Assembly: GCA_964526505.1 (NCBI GenBank)
Contig: CAZGJC010000027.1
Span: 1-22,942 of the forward strand
Source of the DNA: SVTX01 sp964526505
GTDB lineage: Bacteria > Bacillota > Clostridia > Oscillospirales > CAG-272
Direction of reading: 5' to 3'
Length of the DNA stretch: 22,942 nt
In this document: positions 14,190-22,848 of the stretch, piece after piece
How the letters are laid out: the number at the start of each line of letters is the position of its first letter
How positions within the stretch are numbered: position 1 is the first letter of the stretch
Position numbers and translations under genes: made by a program
Notes under the pieces: generated by a model
Databases searched by the model: none
What the model saw: only the letters and a program-made list of their open reading frames with translations
What the model was told of the DNA's origin: nothing

Positions 14190-17100
14190 TCAGAGTCCTC
14201 TTCTCTTCTTCCAAACGAGAGCGAGAGCAACGAGGGTTGCATCTGCTGCAAAGAAGAACGAGGAGATACTTACTATCCAGATTGTCGTTGACTTATCGGA
14301 CTCTTTCAGTTGTTCTCTGAGGTCGTCGATTGCATCTGCGTTACTCTTTACGTCGTTTTCAGCCTTTTCAAGTTTATCGGAAAGGGCTTTGATTGCGTTT
14401 TCAAGAGTTGTTTTAGCAGTGGCAATTGCATCTTCGAGAGATTTCTTATTATCGCTATCCGCAACTTTAAGAACGTCGGACATTTCGTCCATTGCCTTAT
14501 TGAGTGCGTCAATCTTATCGGAAAGATCCTTATCGCCGTTTGCTATTGCGTCGCCGAGTTCGGATTCTGCCTTATCGAGATTATCCTGAACCTTATTGAT
14601 TGCGGTCTGCAAGAGGTCTGTTGCCTTGTTCATCGAAATCTTAAAGGAATTGAGATTGAGAAGAAGTTCGGCATCGGTAGCCTTCAATGCAGATTGCATA
14701 ACAGCCATATTATCGCTGAGATTTTTGATAAGTTCTTTAAGGTATTTGTCTCCGCTTGCGATTGCGTTTTCAAGGTCTTTGACCGCCTCATCGAGGTTCT
14801 CTTGAACGTCGTCTATGCTGTCTTGGAGTTCCTGTTTTGCGTTGTCGATAAGTGCTTTAAGTTCGCTCTTGACGGAGTCATCGGCGTTCTTATATGCTTT
14901 TTCAAGTTCTGCGATGGCATTGTTGAAGTCTTCAATTGCCTTTTCGAGGTCTTTTGAGTCTGCCTTTGTATTGATGGATTCTTGAAGTGCCTTTCTGGTT
15001 TCTTCGAGGTATTTCTCCAATCTGTCTATTTGTGCTTGGAGCAATTCTTTTGCGTTGGCAATATCCTTTTTGAGTTCTGCCTTATTATCGGCGTCTGCCT
15101 TTTCAAGNNNNNNNNNNNNNNNNNNNNNNNNNNNNNNNNNNNNNNNNNNNNNNNNNNNNNNNNNNNNNNNNNNNNNNNNNNNNNNNNNNNNNNNNNNNNN
15201 NNNNNNNAGAGTTGCCTGTGCAGAGGAAACTGCGTTTGTAATAGCCTTTTCGAGGTATGCCTTATTATCGGCGTCCGCTTTTTCAAGAGCGATTTTAGCG
15301 TCTTGGAGTACTTTTACCGCTTCTGCGAGTTCGGCAACCTTACTTGCTATATCCGTACTTCCCGCACCGAGAGCGTCATCGAGGTCTTTTCTAAGTTGTT
15401 CAACGTCTTTTGCCAAATCCTCAACTGCGTCGAGGTCGATAGAATATATTGCCGTGAGAATGATATCGCTGTTTACGGCAGATGAGAAATCATATTTGGA
15501 CGTGCCGTTTGCCCAATATTCGAATTGAGAGCCTGCTTTTGTGGGATTGACAGCGGGGGCGATAGCCTGTTTGCCGTTCGGAACTACCAAATAAATGTAT
15601 TGTTCATCGCCGTTCATATAAGTGACTTTTTTCCCAAAGTTTATATTTTTTAATTTTGTTAAATCTGCGTAGAAGAAACCTGATTCGAGAGTTGCACCCG
15701 TTATGGCTGTAACATCGCCATAGAACACCGTATATCCTGTCCCGTCTCCGGTTACTTTTGCGGTAGAGAAATCCAAATCCAAAATACCGTGAACCTCACC
15801 GCCATTTGCATTCATTACTCCCTTACTAGCAACACATATGCCTTTGCCCGTGATTTTCCCCCCCGTCATTTCAAAAACAGCAGTACCACTTATATCTACC
15901 GCATAAGCCTGTTGGTCGATCAGCGTTCCACCGGTTAATGTAAGTTTTGCTCCCGATCCATTCACATAAAATATTTTGCTGCTCTGATTTGTTGATATTA
16001 TAACACCACCGAAAGGAAGAGAAGTATCAGTATGCGTCGAGTCGGGATCGGAGTCACACACGGTAACTTGTTTCCCATAATATATTTTACACATGGTATC
16101 CATATATTTGTTGTATTCTATTACGTGACCGTTAAGGTCAAGCGTGAATGATACCTGACATTCACCGAGTGCTGCATTTAACGAAACATCGGCAAGCAGT
16201 TTTATGGTGCTGTTTTCCGTCATAGATTTATACGCTTCACGGAAATCGGCATAATATTTTCCGCCAACTTCAGCTACAATTGCGATAGCACAGTTTGTGC
16301 AGTTTGCATTCGAATCAATTGCGGTATGAGCACAAGTGCAAGAGCAGATTGTACACTTGCCTTTTGACCAATTATGGTCTTCGGACGTTTTTGTTACCTT
16401 ACCGCAAATATTACAGGTTTCCTTATGTGTTTTCTCACTCAAAGAGGTATAAGTATAATCGCCGTGCTGACAAATTTTACCACAACCGATACATACTCCG
16501 TCGTTCCAAATACTATGGTCACATTCTTTTACTGCGAATGCGGTATTTTCCGTAAGGGACGAGGAGGATATGAGAACGGTGTAGTTACCGTCGGCGTCTT
16601 TGGTATAGTAGACGTAGTTGCCGTTCGCAAGATATTGATGTGCGTTATCAGAGGAGAAGCTTCCCCCACTATTCGGAGCATTTTCAAATCCGCTTGTTAC
16701 AATAACTCTATCTCCGAGTTTAAGAACGGTGGAAGTCCAAAACTCTATTTTACCTATTGTGGTACGCTCTATTCTCGTTGTGCCACTACCACCTGAAAAT
16801 GTAATTGCATCTGTTATGGTACAATCGGTTATTGTGAGTGTGAATCCACTACTGTTGGTACCGATTTTTTTCACCGAACTATCGGATATCCGGATAGTAG
16901 AATCCCCATAACTACTTACGCTTTTTATTATCTCACAACCGGTAATGGTAAGATTGCCGTTTAACTCGGCAGTCACGTAATCGAATGTTCCGCCGATCAT
17001 ATCCATTGTACAGTCGCTTGAACACACAAACAAGATATCTTTTACACTGTAACCCGTAGCGTCAATTACAATGTGTACATTTTTTATTTTAACATGTCCG

Positions 17101-18599
17101 TAATTATCGCTATAATCCGCCTTCGCAATATCGGCATATATTTTAAACGTGATTTTCTTGCCATTCGGAATATCGGATACAGCATCCTTGAACACTGTGT
17201 AGTAGGTTGTAGTGCCGTCAACCGTGATTCCGACAACTATTTGGGACGCACAGGTTGCACATTTACAGTCGGAGTCGATGCTTGCGTGTCTGCATACATA
17301 TCCGCAAGTCGAGCATACACCATTCGACCAAGTATGTGCACATTCGTCACTGCAAACAGTACATACGCCGTCCTTGTTCGACCAATCGTGAGTGCAACTG
17401 CCATTGCCGTAAATCACCAAATTATCAACATCTGTTGCATTTGTCGTGTGATTTGGATTTGTGTATATGGCTTTACTCTGATCCGTACATTTAAGCAAAA
17501 CGTTTGTATAGTTGCTTATGGTGAAAGCACCGGTAGCAAGAGGTCCCTTCCCCTGTATGGTAACGTTTTTACCCTTTGTTCCAGATGTGACGCTAAAATT
17601 GCTGAGACATACAAAACCGTCGCCGGAATTCAAAATGTCTACGCTTCCGCAGTCTTTAAATTGTGTAGTACACGTAAACATCGGGTTAGAAGTCGTGCCT
17701 TTGACTTGTGCCATATCGGTTGCCGTGCAAGTAAACAAATTTCCGCCTGACGCAACCTGACCCTTATCCGAGTCAATCACAACGTTTTTCGCACTAAGTG
17801 TAGTAGTCGTTATACTCAAAAAAACAGGAGCGTTTCCGCTATTTGTTATTTCAATTGTTTCGGTTGCGGTAATTGAACAAGAATTGCTTTTTTCCATATA
17901 ACCGTTAATCGTTACGTTCTTTCCCGAAATTACAACATCAAGCGTGTTGTCAGAATAATCAAACACAGGATTGGTGCCCTTGGCAATCAACGTAATATCA
18001 CCGGTTGTTTGAAGATTTATACCGCCCAGACCTAACATCACAACAGTACTACCTGATTCCATTGTTATATCTCCGGTATAATTTTCCGTTTTGATTGTAC
18101 TGTCAGAACCTATTACAAATGCCGGTGCATTATCGGATTTTACTTTAAAGTCAACGTCTCCCGAAAGGCAAATATCCACTTTGACATTACTCGCCACAAT
18201 GGCGGAACTCGTTTTGCTGTACATTGTTAAACTCGAACCGGCACTTCCGCTGATACGCAACGTGCCGGACTTTGTTATGCTTAATGCGTATTGGCTATCT
18301 TTACCGATATTCACGTTACCGATAACTTTTATTTCACCTTGATTATAAAGGAAATAATCGTTTACGTCCGTAGGTTGCGTGTCGGTTATAACCCACGCTC
18401 CGCTTTCGCTTGAATCGTCGGGGTAATAATATTTTCCGTCTTCAAGTGTTACAGATGCTTGATCTGCACCGTTGAAATATCCGTTTACGGAAATTGTCGA
18501 TGTTTCCTCCGCACTTACAACTGTTGCGAATGCAACTCCGAGTGTTATGCAGAGAATCAAACAAAGCGTTACAGATAAAAACAATCTCACGTTTTTCAT
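14190..18599 (-). CDS. Giant secreted, tail-anchored coiled-coil surface protein
   Basis: About 1469 residues as assembled; true length unknown because a scaffold gap lies inside. A signal peptide (cleavage near VVSA-EE) is followed by a threonine/serine-rich beta-repeat region, broken by Cys/His clusters of the form W-x-x-G-x-C-x-x-C (about residues 404-455 and 694-775) that probably bind metal. Next come an InlB/Listeria-Bacteroides-type repeat (KAGSQFEYWANGTSKYDFSS), a ~380-residue coiled coil rich in A, D, K, E, L (about 1057-1440), and one membrane segment ending WKKRRGL. There is no LPXTG motif, so it is anchored by its tail, with the coiled coil as a stalk. The ATG at 18599 is preferred to the one at 18611: the GGAG ribosome site overlaps the latter and serves the former. 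A TetR gene lies 92 bp upstream, same direction. Probably a cell-surface adhesin or filament; no partner known. Confidence 0.85.
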   Translation of the reverse strand: MKNVRLFLSVTLCLILCITLGVAFATVVSAEETSTISVNGYFNGADQASVTLEDGKYYYPDDSSESGAWVITDTQPTDVNDYFLYNQGEIKVIGNVNIGKDSQYALSITKSGTLRISGSAGSSLTMYSKTSSAIVASNVKVDICLSGDVDFKVKSDNAPAFVIGSDSTIKTENYTGDITMESGSTVVMLGLGGINLQTTGDITLIAKGTNPVFDYSDNTLDVVISGKNVTINGYMEKSNSCSITATETIEITNSGNAPVFLSITTTTLSAKNVVIDSDKGQVASGGNLFTCTATDMAQVKGTTSNPMFTCTTQFKDCGSVDILNSGDGFVCLSNFSVTSGTKGKNVTIQGKGPLATGAFTISNYTNVLLKCTDQSKAIYTNPNHTTNATDVDNLVIYGNGSCTHDWSNKDGVCTVCSDECAHTWSNGVCSTCGYVCRHASIDSDCKCATCASQIVVGITVDGTTTYYTVFKDAVSDIPNGKKITFKIYADIAKADYSDNYGHVKIKNVHIVIDATGYSVKDILFVCSSDCTMDMIGGTFDYVTAELNGNLTITGCEIIKSVSSYGDSTIRISDSSVKKIGTNSSGFTLTITDCTITDAITFSGGSGTTRIERTTIGKIEFWTSTVLKLGDRVIVTSGFENAPNSGGSFSSDNAHQYLANGNYVYYTKDADGNYTVLISSSSLTENTAFAVKECDHSIWNDGVCIGCGKICQHGDYTYTSLSEKTHKETCNICGKVTKTSEDHNWSKGKCTICSCTCAHTAIDSNANCTNCAIAIVAEVGGKYYADFREAYKSMTENSTIKLLADVSLNAALGECQVSFTLDLNGHVIEYNKYMDTMCKIYYGKQVTVCDSDPDSTHTDTSLPFGGVIISTNQSSKIFYVNGSGAKLTLTGGTLIDQQAYAVDISGTAVFEMTGGKITGKGICVASKGVMNANGGEVHGILDLDFSTAKVTGDGTGYTVFYGDVTAITGATLESGFFYADLTKLKNINFGKKVTYMNGDEQYIYLVVPNGKQAIAPAVNPTKAGSQFEYWANGTSKYDFSSAVNSDIILTAIYSIDLDAVEDLAKDVEQLRKDLDDALGAGSTDIASKVAELAEAVKVLQDAKIALEKADADNKAYLEKAITNAVSSAQATXXXXXXXXXXXXXXXXXXXXXXXXXXXXXXXXXXLEKADADNKAELKKDIANAKELLQAQIDRLEKYLEETRKALQESINTKADSKDLEKAIEDFNNAIAELEKAYKNADDSVKSELKALIDNAKQELQDSIDDVQENLDEAVKDLENAIASGDKYLKELIKNLSDNMAVMQSALKATDAELLLNLNSFKISMNKATDLLQTAINKVQDNLDKAESELGDAIANGDKDLSDKIDALNKAMDEMSDVLKVADSDNKKSLEDAIATAKTTLENAIKALSDKLEKAENDVKSNADAIDDLREQLKESDKSTTIWIVSISSFFFAADATLVALALVWKKRRGL
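15108..15207. other. Scaffold gap (100 Ns) inside the coiled-coil region
   Basis: Exactly 100 Ns, the usual placeholder for a gap of unknown size. Both flanks encode the same unit LEKADADNKA, so the missing part is very likely a tandem-repeat array that short reads could not span. The 100 Ns keep no dependable frame. Confidence 0.95.
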
Positions 18600-18691
18600 A
18601 CTTTTCTCCATCTGCCGTTTTACGGCTTTAAATTTGAAGTTTGTTTATGTTTTTTTAAAAATTTAAGCACATATAAGATAAGTGTGCGTTC

Positions 18692-19270
18692 TCACTCATT
18701 GAATTTCGACATAAGCATTTGCACGTTGGCTTTTATGAGTTTAAGTTGTTCTTTGAGATAAAACTCATCTTCATACAAAGCAAAATGAACGCAGGAACGG
18801 ATAAACACGAAGATAAGAGGTAGGAGCGTGGTATACGGTATTCCCGTTTTCTCCGCAAGGCTTTTTGCGTGTTGTGTATATCGTTCGTTTACTCCGAGGA
18901 AGAATTTCTTCCCGTATTCGTGATATTTCGGGTGGGTATACACCTGATACATCAAGCGGTATTGTTTTCCGTGGACTTTTGCCGTCCAATACGGAATTTC
19001 ATCAATACATTCCAAAATGTCTTCAAGTCGCTGTGGCATTTGTTCAAGGAAATCGTCCTCAATATGGGTCATATACCATTCTGTGGACTGAATTATAAGG
19101 TCATCGACGTCACGAAAATAGGTATACAAATTTGCCTTTGACACGCCTGCCACAGACGCAAGTGTGGCAATGCCCGTACCGAACAAACCGTTCTCGGCGT
19201 AGCATTCATAACAGGCACGCATAATTTGCTCTTTTTTCTCTTCAAATTCAGCCTCGTTTCTCACTCTCAC
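18692..19270 (-). CDS. TetR/AcrR-family transcriptional regulator
   Basis: 192 residues from the GTG at 19268-19270, chosen because GGGGAGG lies 10 nt before it and the further-upstream ATG lies within the operator palindrome. The N-terminal helix-turn-helix is clear (GTGIATLASVAGVSKANLYTYF), followed by a helical ligand-binding domain with no known ligand. TetR proteins act as dimers, usually repressing their own gene and a neighbour until a small molecule binds. It lies upstream of the giant surface protein in the same direction, with a 92-bp gap without a visible strong promoter, so it may be co-transcribed with that gene or regulate it. Confidence 0.9.
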   Translation of the reverse strand: MRVRNEAEFEEKKEQIMRACYECYAENGLFGTGIATLASVAGVSKANLYTYFRDVDDLIIQSTEWYMTHIEDDFLEQMPQRLEDILECIDEIPYWTAKVHGKQYRLMYQVYTHPKYHEYGKKFFLGVNERYTQHAKSLAEKTGIPYTTLLPLIFVFIRSCVHFALYEDEFYLKEQLKLIKANVQMLMSKFNE

Positions 19271-19293
19271 GAAACAGTTGCCTCCCCTCGTAT

Positions 19294-19311
19294 TGACCGA
19301 ACGGTCGGTCA
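19294..19311. promoter_or_regulatory. Palindromic operator in the TetR leader
   Basis: TGACCGACCGTTCGGTCA on the minus strand: 7-bp arms around a 4-nt centre, a form typical of TetR-family operators. It lies just after the predicted transcription start and about 24 bp before the GTG start, so binding would block the regulator's own gene. Confidence 0.75.
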
Positions 19312-19324
19312 TTTAGTTGCGAAT

Positions 19325-19353
19325 ATTATACCACAGGACCCCCCCCCGCACAA
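19325..19353 (-). promoter_or_regulatory. Promoter of the TetR gene with a G9 spacer
   Basis: On the minus strand TTGTGC (19348-19353), 17-nt spacer containing nine consecutive G (19339-19347), TATAAT (19325-19330). The -35 is only 3/6. The G tract between the two boxes is unusual and could change in length. Confidence 0.6.
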
Positions 19354-19548
19354 GTACTTTTCGCAAAAAAATCAGTGTGATTTTTCACAAAATTTTATTT
19401 TTTAAAATGTAAATTTTGACAAGTCAAAAAAACGCAGAAGATTTAAAGCGTGACGCTCTTATTTGAAAAATCGCCATAGCAAAAAGTTCCCACAAACCAT
19501 TAAAACGGTTTGTGGGAACTTCATTGATTCCACAGAGGCATTTGCCGT

Positions 19549-19612
19549 TGAACAATCCCTCCGTCACGCTATGCGTGCCACCTCCTTTGCACAAGGGAGG
19601 CTTTGGGCTATA
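19549..19612 (+). repeat. Dispersed intergenic repeat, copy B
   Basis: Same unit as 13861-13926. Its internal hairpin is CACGC-TAT-GCGTG (19565-19577): different bases from copy A but still paired. Confidence 0.85.
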
Positions 19613-19631
19613 TACATACACCATTATTACA

Positions 19632-19673
19632 GCACAAAACCGCAGAAAAGTAATCTGCGGTTTTGTGCGTTTT
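19632..19673 (+). terminator. Strong hairpin with short T tract inside the MITE-like element
   Basis: GCACAAAACCGCAGA pairs with TCTGCGGTTTTGTGC over 15 bp, followed by GTTTTT. It resembles a terminator, but no rightward gene ends here, so it may only be part of the repeat. Confidence 0.45.
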
Positions 19674-19815
19674 TGCGATTTCTCCGTTTGGAACAACAGA
19701 GTAAGTCTTCTGCGTTTTTTTAAGGTTAATTTATAGTATTTACAATGACAATTTTATACACGTTCGCATTAACAGGTGTTTAAAGGTGTATTATTTAAGC
19801 CTATGCAACAAATTG

Positions 19816-20532
19816 TCACAAACTAAATCCGCCGTTTACTCCGAGGAATTGTCCCGTTACAAAGTCGGCTTTTTCGGATGCAAGAAATTCCACGGCGTTT
19901 GCAACGTCGGAAGTTTGCCCTATTCTGCCAAGCGGGGTTTCTTCTTTTAGTTCGGAGAGGGTAATCTCATCAAAGCATTTATTCATATCGGTATCAATCA
20001 CACCCGGTTCAACGCAATTGACGGTAATTCCCGACGGTCCGAGTTCTTTGGCAAGCGAGAGAGTGAGTCCACGCAGACCCGCTTTTGATGCAGAATAAGC
20101 AACTTCACACGACGCACCGACACGTCCCCACACCGACCCTATATTTACAATTTTACCGTGTTGATTTCTTATCATTTCTTTTGCCACGCACTGCGACAAG
20201 AAGAATGCGGACGAGAGGTTTGTATCAATAACGTCTCTCCACTCACGGGTCATCATATCCGTGAAAAGTCCGACGTAAGAGATACCTGCGTTATTTACAA
20301 GCGTATCAACGCCGTTTAAGGCGTCTATCGCCTCGCTTGTCGCTCTTTTCGCTTCATCGGGGTTTGAGAGGTCGGCACAGATTGCAAACGCCCCGTATTC
20401 TCTGCTTATTTGTTTTGCCAAATCGTGAGAGTTTTTATAAATGAATGCGACACGGTCACCGCACTCACAGAATTTTTTCACACAGGCAAGTCCTATTCCT
20501 CTGGTGCCTCCGCTGACTATTACTTTTCTCAT
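19816..20532 (-). CDS. Short-chain dehydrogenase/reductase, FabG-like
   Basis: 238 residues, the usual length. Cofactor loop GGTRGIG (8-14), NNAG (80-83), and the catalytic tetrad N105, S133, Y146, K150 (YSASK) are all present. The 13-residue spacing between S133 and Y146 is that of FabG. The motif FIYKNS after the second strand suggests NADP(H). It closes with GQFLGVNGG as in 3-oxoacyl-ACP reductases. The substrate cannot be named from sequence: it lies beside a polysaccharide deacetylase (18 bp upstream) rather than in a fatty acid operon, so a sugar or other carbonyl substrate is possible. Confidence 0.9.
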   Translation of the reverse strand: MRKVIVSGGTRGIGLACVKKFCECGDRVAFIYKNSHDLAKQISREYGAFAICADLSNPDEAKRATSEAIDALNGVDTLVNNAGISYVGLFTDMMTREWRDVIDTNLSSAFFLSQCVAKEMIRNQHGKIVNIGSVWGRVGASCEVAYSASKAGLRGLTLSLAKELGPSGITVNCVEPGVIDTDMNKCFDEITLSELKEETPLGRIGQTSDVANAVEFLASEKADFVTGQFLGVNGGFSL

Positions 20533-20550
20533 TTTTACATCCTTTAAGTT

Positions 20551-21288
20551 TCAAAGAAGCGGAATTTTATCTTGATAGAGGTTATAAAATTCCGTATTTG
20601 TGACAAGTTTTACGTCATCTGCGTCTTTCATCATTTTCACAAGTTTTTCAAACTCGGGGTAGGAATTAAAACCTTTAAGATCAAGTTCGTATCCGTGACC
20701 CCAGACGTAGAAGAGTTTATCGCCGTCGTCCGCTTTTTCATTCAAGAATTTTTCAGCCATTTCAAAAAGTCTGCCGTCCATAAAACAGCAAGTGGGGTAC
20801 CACTTCATAAACTGTTTCGGCAAGTCAAAATTATAGGTTGAAGTGGACGCTCTGGCGTATTTAACTTCCGTGTTTTCGACTATAATTTTTGCGGTTTCGT
20901 CTGTATATTCCGAGTCGCCACCGGGCCAAGCCATACCGGTAGGTCTTTTACCCGTAAGTCTTTCGATACCGTCAACGTCTCCCTGCACTTCCCTTATAAT
21001 ATCCTGCGGAGAATTATCATAGGTTTTAAGCGACGGATGCGTACAGGTATGTACGGCAAGGTCAAATTTATCATATATTCCGCTCTTCATTTGTTCTTCG
21101 GTAAAACGCAGGTGGGAAAGGCTTGTGTCTCCAAGCAATTTTCCGACCCATTCGCTATTTACACCGCAAAGTCCGGAATTTATATTAAACGTACAGCATT
21201 TTACGTCATTTTTCTTCATTATATTTATAAGTTTCAAGTCCTGCGTCACGCCGTCGTCAAAACTCAACGTAAAGTATTTTTGTCCCAC
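20551..21288 (-). CDS. Polysaccharide deacetylase (NodB/CE4) family protein
   Basis: 245 residues from a GTG start with AGGA upstream. Motif 1 FDDG (10-13) holds the general-base and metal aspartates; motif 2 HTCTH (80-84) gives the two metal histidines; GMAWPGGD is a late motif of the family. There is no signal peptide or membrane segment, so it acts in the cytoplasm unless the start is wrong, which is unusual for cell-wall deacetylases and points to a small sugar or oligosaccharide substrate. It forms an operon with the SDR gene 18 bp on. It is divergent from rhaA, which hints at carbohydrate metabolism. Confidence 0.85.
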   Translation of the reverse strand: MGQKYFTLSFDDGVTQDLKLINIMKKNDVKCCTFNINSGLCGVNSEWVGKLLGDTSLSHLRFTEEQMKSGIYDKFDLAVHTCTHPSLKTYDNSPQDIIREVQGDVDGIERLTGKRPTGMAWPGGDSEYTDETAKIIVENTEVKYARASTSTYNFDLPKQFMKWYPTCCFMDGRLFEMAEKFLNEKADDGDKLFYVWGHGYELDLKGFNSYPEFEKLVKMMKDADDVKLVTNTEFYNLYQDKIPLL

Positions 21289-21424
21289 GAAAATTTCCTC
21301 TTAAATTAAAATTTGTGGCGTCAAATCGCCCAAATCATTATATATCAAAAGGGCATAAAAGTCAAGTGGGCAGAAATTTTTACAAAAATACTCGCATTTT
21401 TCACTTTATTTTTTGCATAAGCCC

Positions 21425-21453
21425 TTGCAAAATTCGTAAATATAAGGTATAAT
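21425..21453 (+). promoter_or_regulatory. Promoter of rhaA
   Basis: TTGCAA (21425-21430), 17-nt spacer, TATAAT (21448-21453), about 70 bp before the start codon. No clear activator site was seen. Confidence 0.75.
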
Positions 21454-21521
21454 ATATTAGAATAGTCTAACAAGGCTTTAAATTCGTAAAAAAATGAAAT
21501 ACATAATTCAAGGAGGTCATT

Positions 21522-22775
21522 ATGACACAGAATGAGCGTTATCTCTCTGCCAAGGAAATCTACGCAAAATACGGCGTAGACACCGAAGAGGCTATTGAGA
21601 AACTTTCTAAAATCTCCATTTCCATGCACTGCTGGCAGGCAGACGACGTAAAGGGCTTCGACACTGACGGTCCTCTTACGGGCGGTATCCAGACAACAGG
21701 TAACTATCCCGGAGCGGCAAGAAATCCCGATGAACTCTTCGCTGACCTTGACAAGGCTCTTTCCCTTATCCCCGGAACACACAAAATTAACGTTCACGCT
21801 AACTACGCTATATTTGAAGACGGCGAAAAGGTTGACCGTGACGCTCTTGAACCCAAGCACTTCAAGAGATGGGTTGAATTTGCTAAGGCTCACAACTGTG
21901 GTCTTGACTTCAACCCCACTATCTTCTCTCACCCCAAGGCAAACGGTCTTACACTCTCCAACCCCGACAAGGAAATCAGAGATTTCTGGGTTAGACACAT
22001 TACCGCTTGTATTCGTATTTCCGAATATTTCGCTACGGAAACAGGTTTCCCCTGCGTTATGAACATCTGGACAGGCGACGGAATGAAGGACGTTCCCGCT
22101 GACCGTCTCGGTCCTCGTCAGAGATACGCTGACTCCATCGACCGTGCACTCGCTTGCGGATACGACAAGAGCAAAGTTTACGTAACTGTTGAATCCAAAG
22201 TATTCGGTATCGGCGTTGAGGCTTACACAGTAGGTTCGGGCGAGTTCGCTCTCTCTTACGCTATGACAAGAGGAATTACTCCTCTTATGGACAACGGTCA
22301 CTATCATCCTACCGAGGTTGTGTCCGACAAGATCCCCGCTCTTCTCGTATTTAACGACAAGATCGCTCTTCACGTAACACGTCCTATCCGTTGGGACTCC
22401 GACCATGTTGTTTGTTACGACGACGAAACAAGAGAAATGATGAAAGAAATCGTTCGTTGCGACGCTCTTGACAGAGTATTTATCGCAACAGACTACTTTG
22501 ACGCTTCCATCAACCGTGTAGCCGCTCTCGTTATCGGTATGAGAAACGTTCAGAAAGCTCTTCTCAACGCTCTTCTTACTCCCAATGCTGAACTTAAAGG
22601 CATTCAGGATGCAGGCAACTACACAAAGATGCTTATGCTTCAAGAAGAAATCAAGACGCTTCCTCTCGGAGACGTTTGGATGGAATTCTGCGAAAGAAAC
22701 GGCGTAAAGGGTTGTTCCTGCTGGTTTAATGACGTTCTCGACTACGAGAGAGACGTTCTTTCCAAGAGAGTTTAA
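21522..22775 (+). CDS. rhaA: L-rhamnose isomerase
   Basis: 417 residues, against about 419 in E. coli, with no missing part. MHCWQADDVKGFD near the start and NIWTGDGMKD are family signatures. The metal ligands H262 and the aspartates of WDSD (292, 294) are in place. The enzyme converts L-rhamnose to L-rhamnulose with Mn2+ in the cytoplasm, the first step of rhamnose breakdown. Ribosome site AAGGAGG. Codon use is strongly biased (GAC, AAC, CGT, CTT), which suggests high expression and also creates a long false reading frame on the other strand. It is alone between its promoter and terminator; rhaB and rhaD are not in the window. Confidence 0.97.
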   Translation: MTQNERYLSAKEIYAKYGVDTEEAIEKLSKISISMHCWQADDVKGFDTDGPLTGGIQTTGNYPGAARNPDELFADLDKALSLIPGTHKINVHANYAIFEDGEKVDRDALEPKHFKRWVEFAKAHNCGLDFNPTIFSHPKANGLTLSNPDKEIRDFWVRHITACIRISEYFATETGFPCVMNIWTGDGMKDVPADRLGPRQRYADSIDRALACGYDKSKVYVTVESKVFGIGVEAYTVGSGEFALSYAMTRGITPLMDNGHYHPTEVVSDKIPALLVFNDKIALHVTRPIRWDSDHVVCYDDETREMMKEIVRCDALDRVFIATDYFDASINRVAALVIGMRNVQKALLNALLTPNAELKGIQDAGNYTKMLMLQEEIKTLPLGDVWMEFCERNGVKGCSCWFNDVLDYERDVLSKRV

Positions 22776-22790
22776 TTTAAAAGATAAAAA

Positions 22791-22817
22791 AGCACTTCTT
22801 GCGAAGTGCTTTTTTTG
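22791..22817 (+). terminator. Terminator of rhaA
   Basis: AGCACTTC (22791-22798) pairs with GAAGTGCT (22803-22810) around TTGC, then seven T. Confidence 0.93.
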
Positions 22818-22848
22818 TGGACTTATATTTTATGAGGTAGTTTTGCAG

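Larger units (their letters stand above)
19426..19721. repeat. MITE-like palindromic element, 296 bp
   Basis: Bounded by 20-bp inverted repeats (19426-19445 and 19702-19721) that match at 19 of 20 positions, with arm start AAAAAAACGCAGAAG. Inside are a 13-bp hairpin (19486-19498 with 19507-19519), dispersed repeat copy B, and a 15-bp hairpin (19632-19646 with 19654-19668). No protein is encoded. It fills most of the 500-bp stretch between the TetR and SDR genes. No target-site duplication could be confirmed. Confidence 0.65.

Noticed and set aside
19424..19723. Overlapping reading frames on both strands between the TetR and SDR genes
   Set aside because: They read through the inverted repeats and hairpins of the MITE-like element; similar ends on both strands come from the inverted repeats.
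21345..22643. A 432-codon open reading frame on the minus strand opposite rhaA
   Set aside because: It lies over a clear rhaA gene with strong codon bias, which leaves the opposite strand free of stops. The protein has no recognisable domain and no ribosome site.
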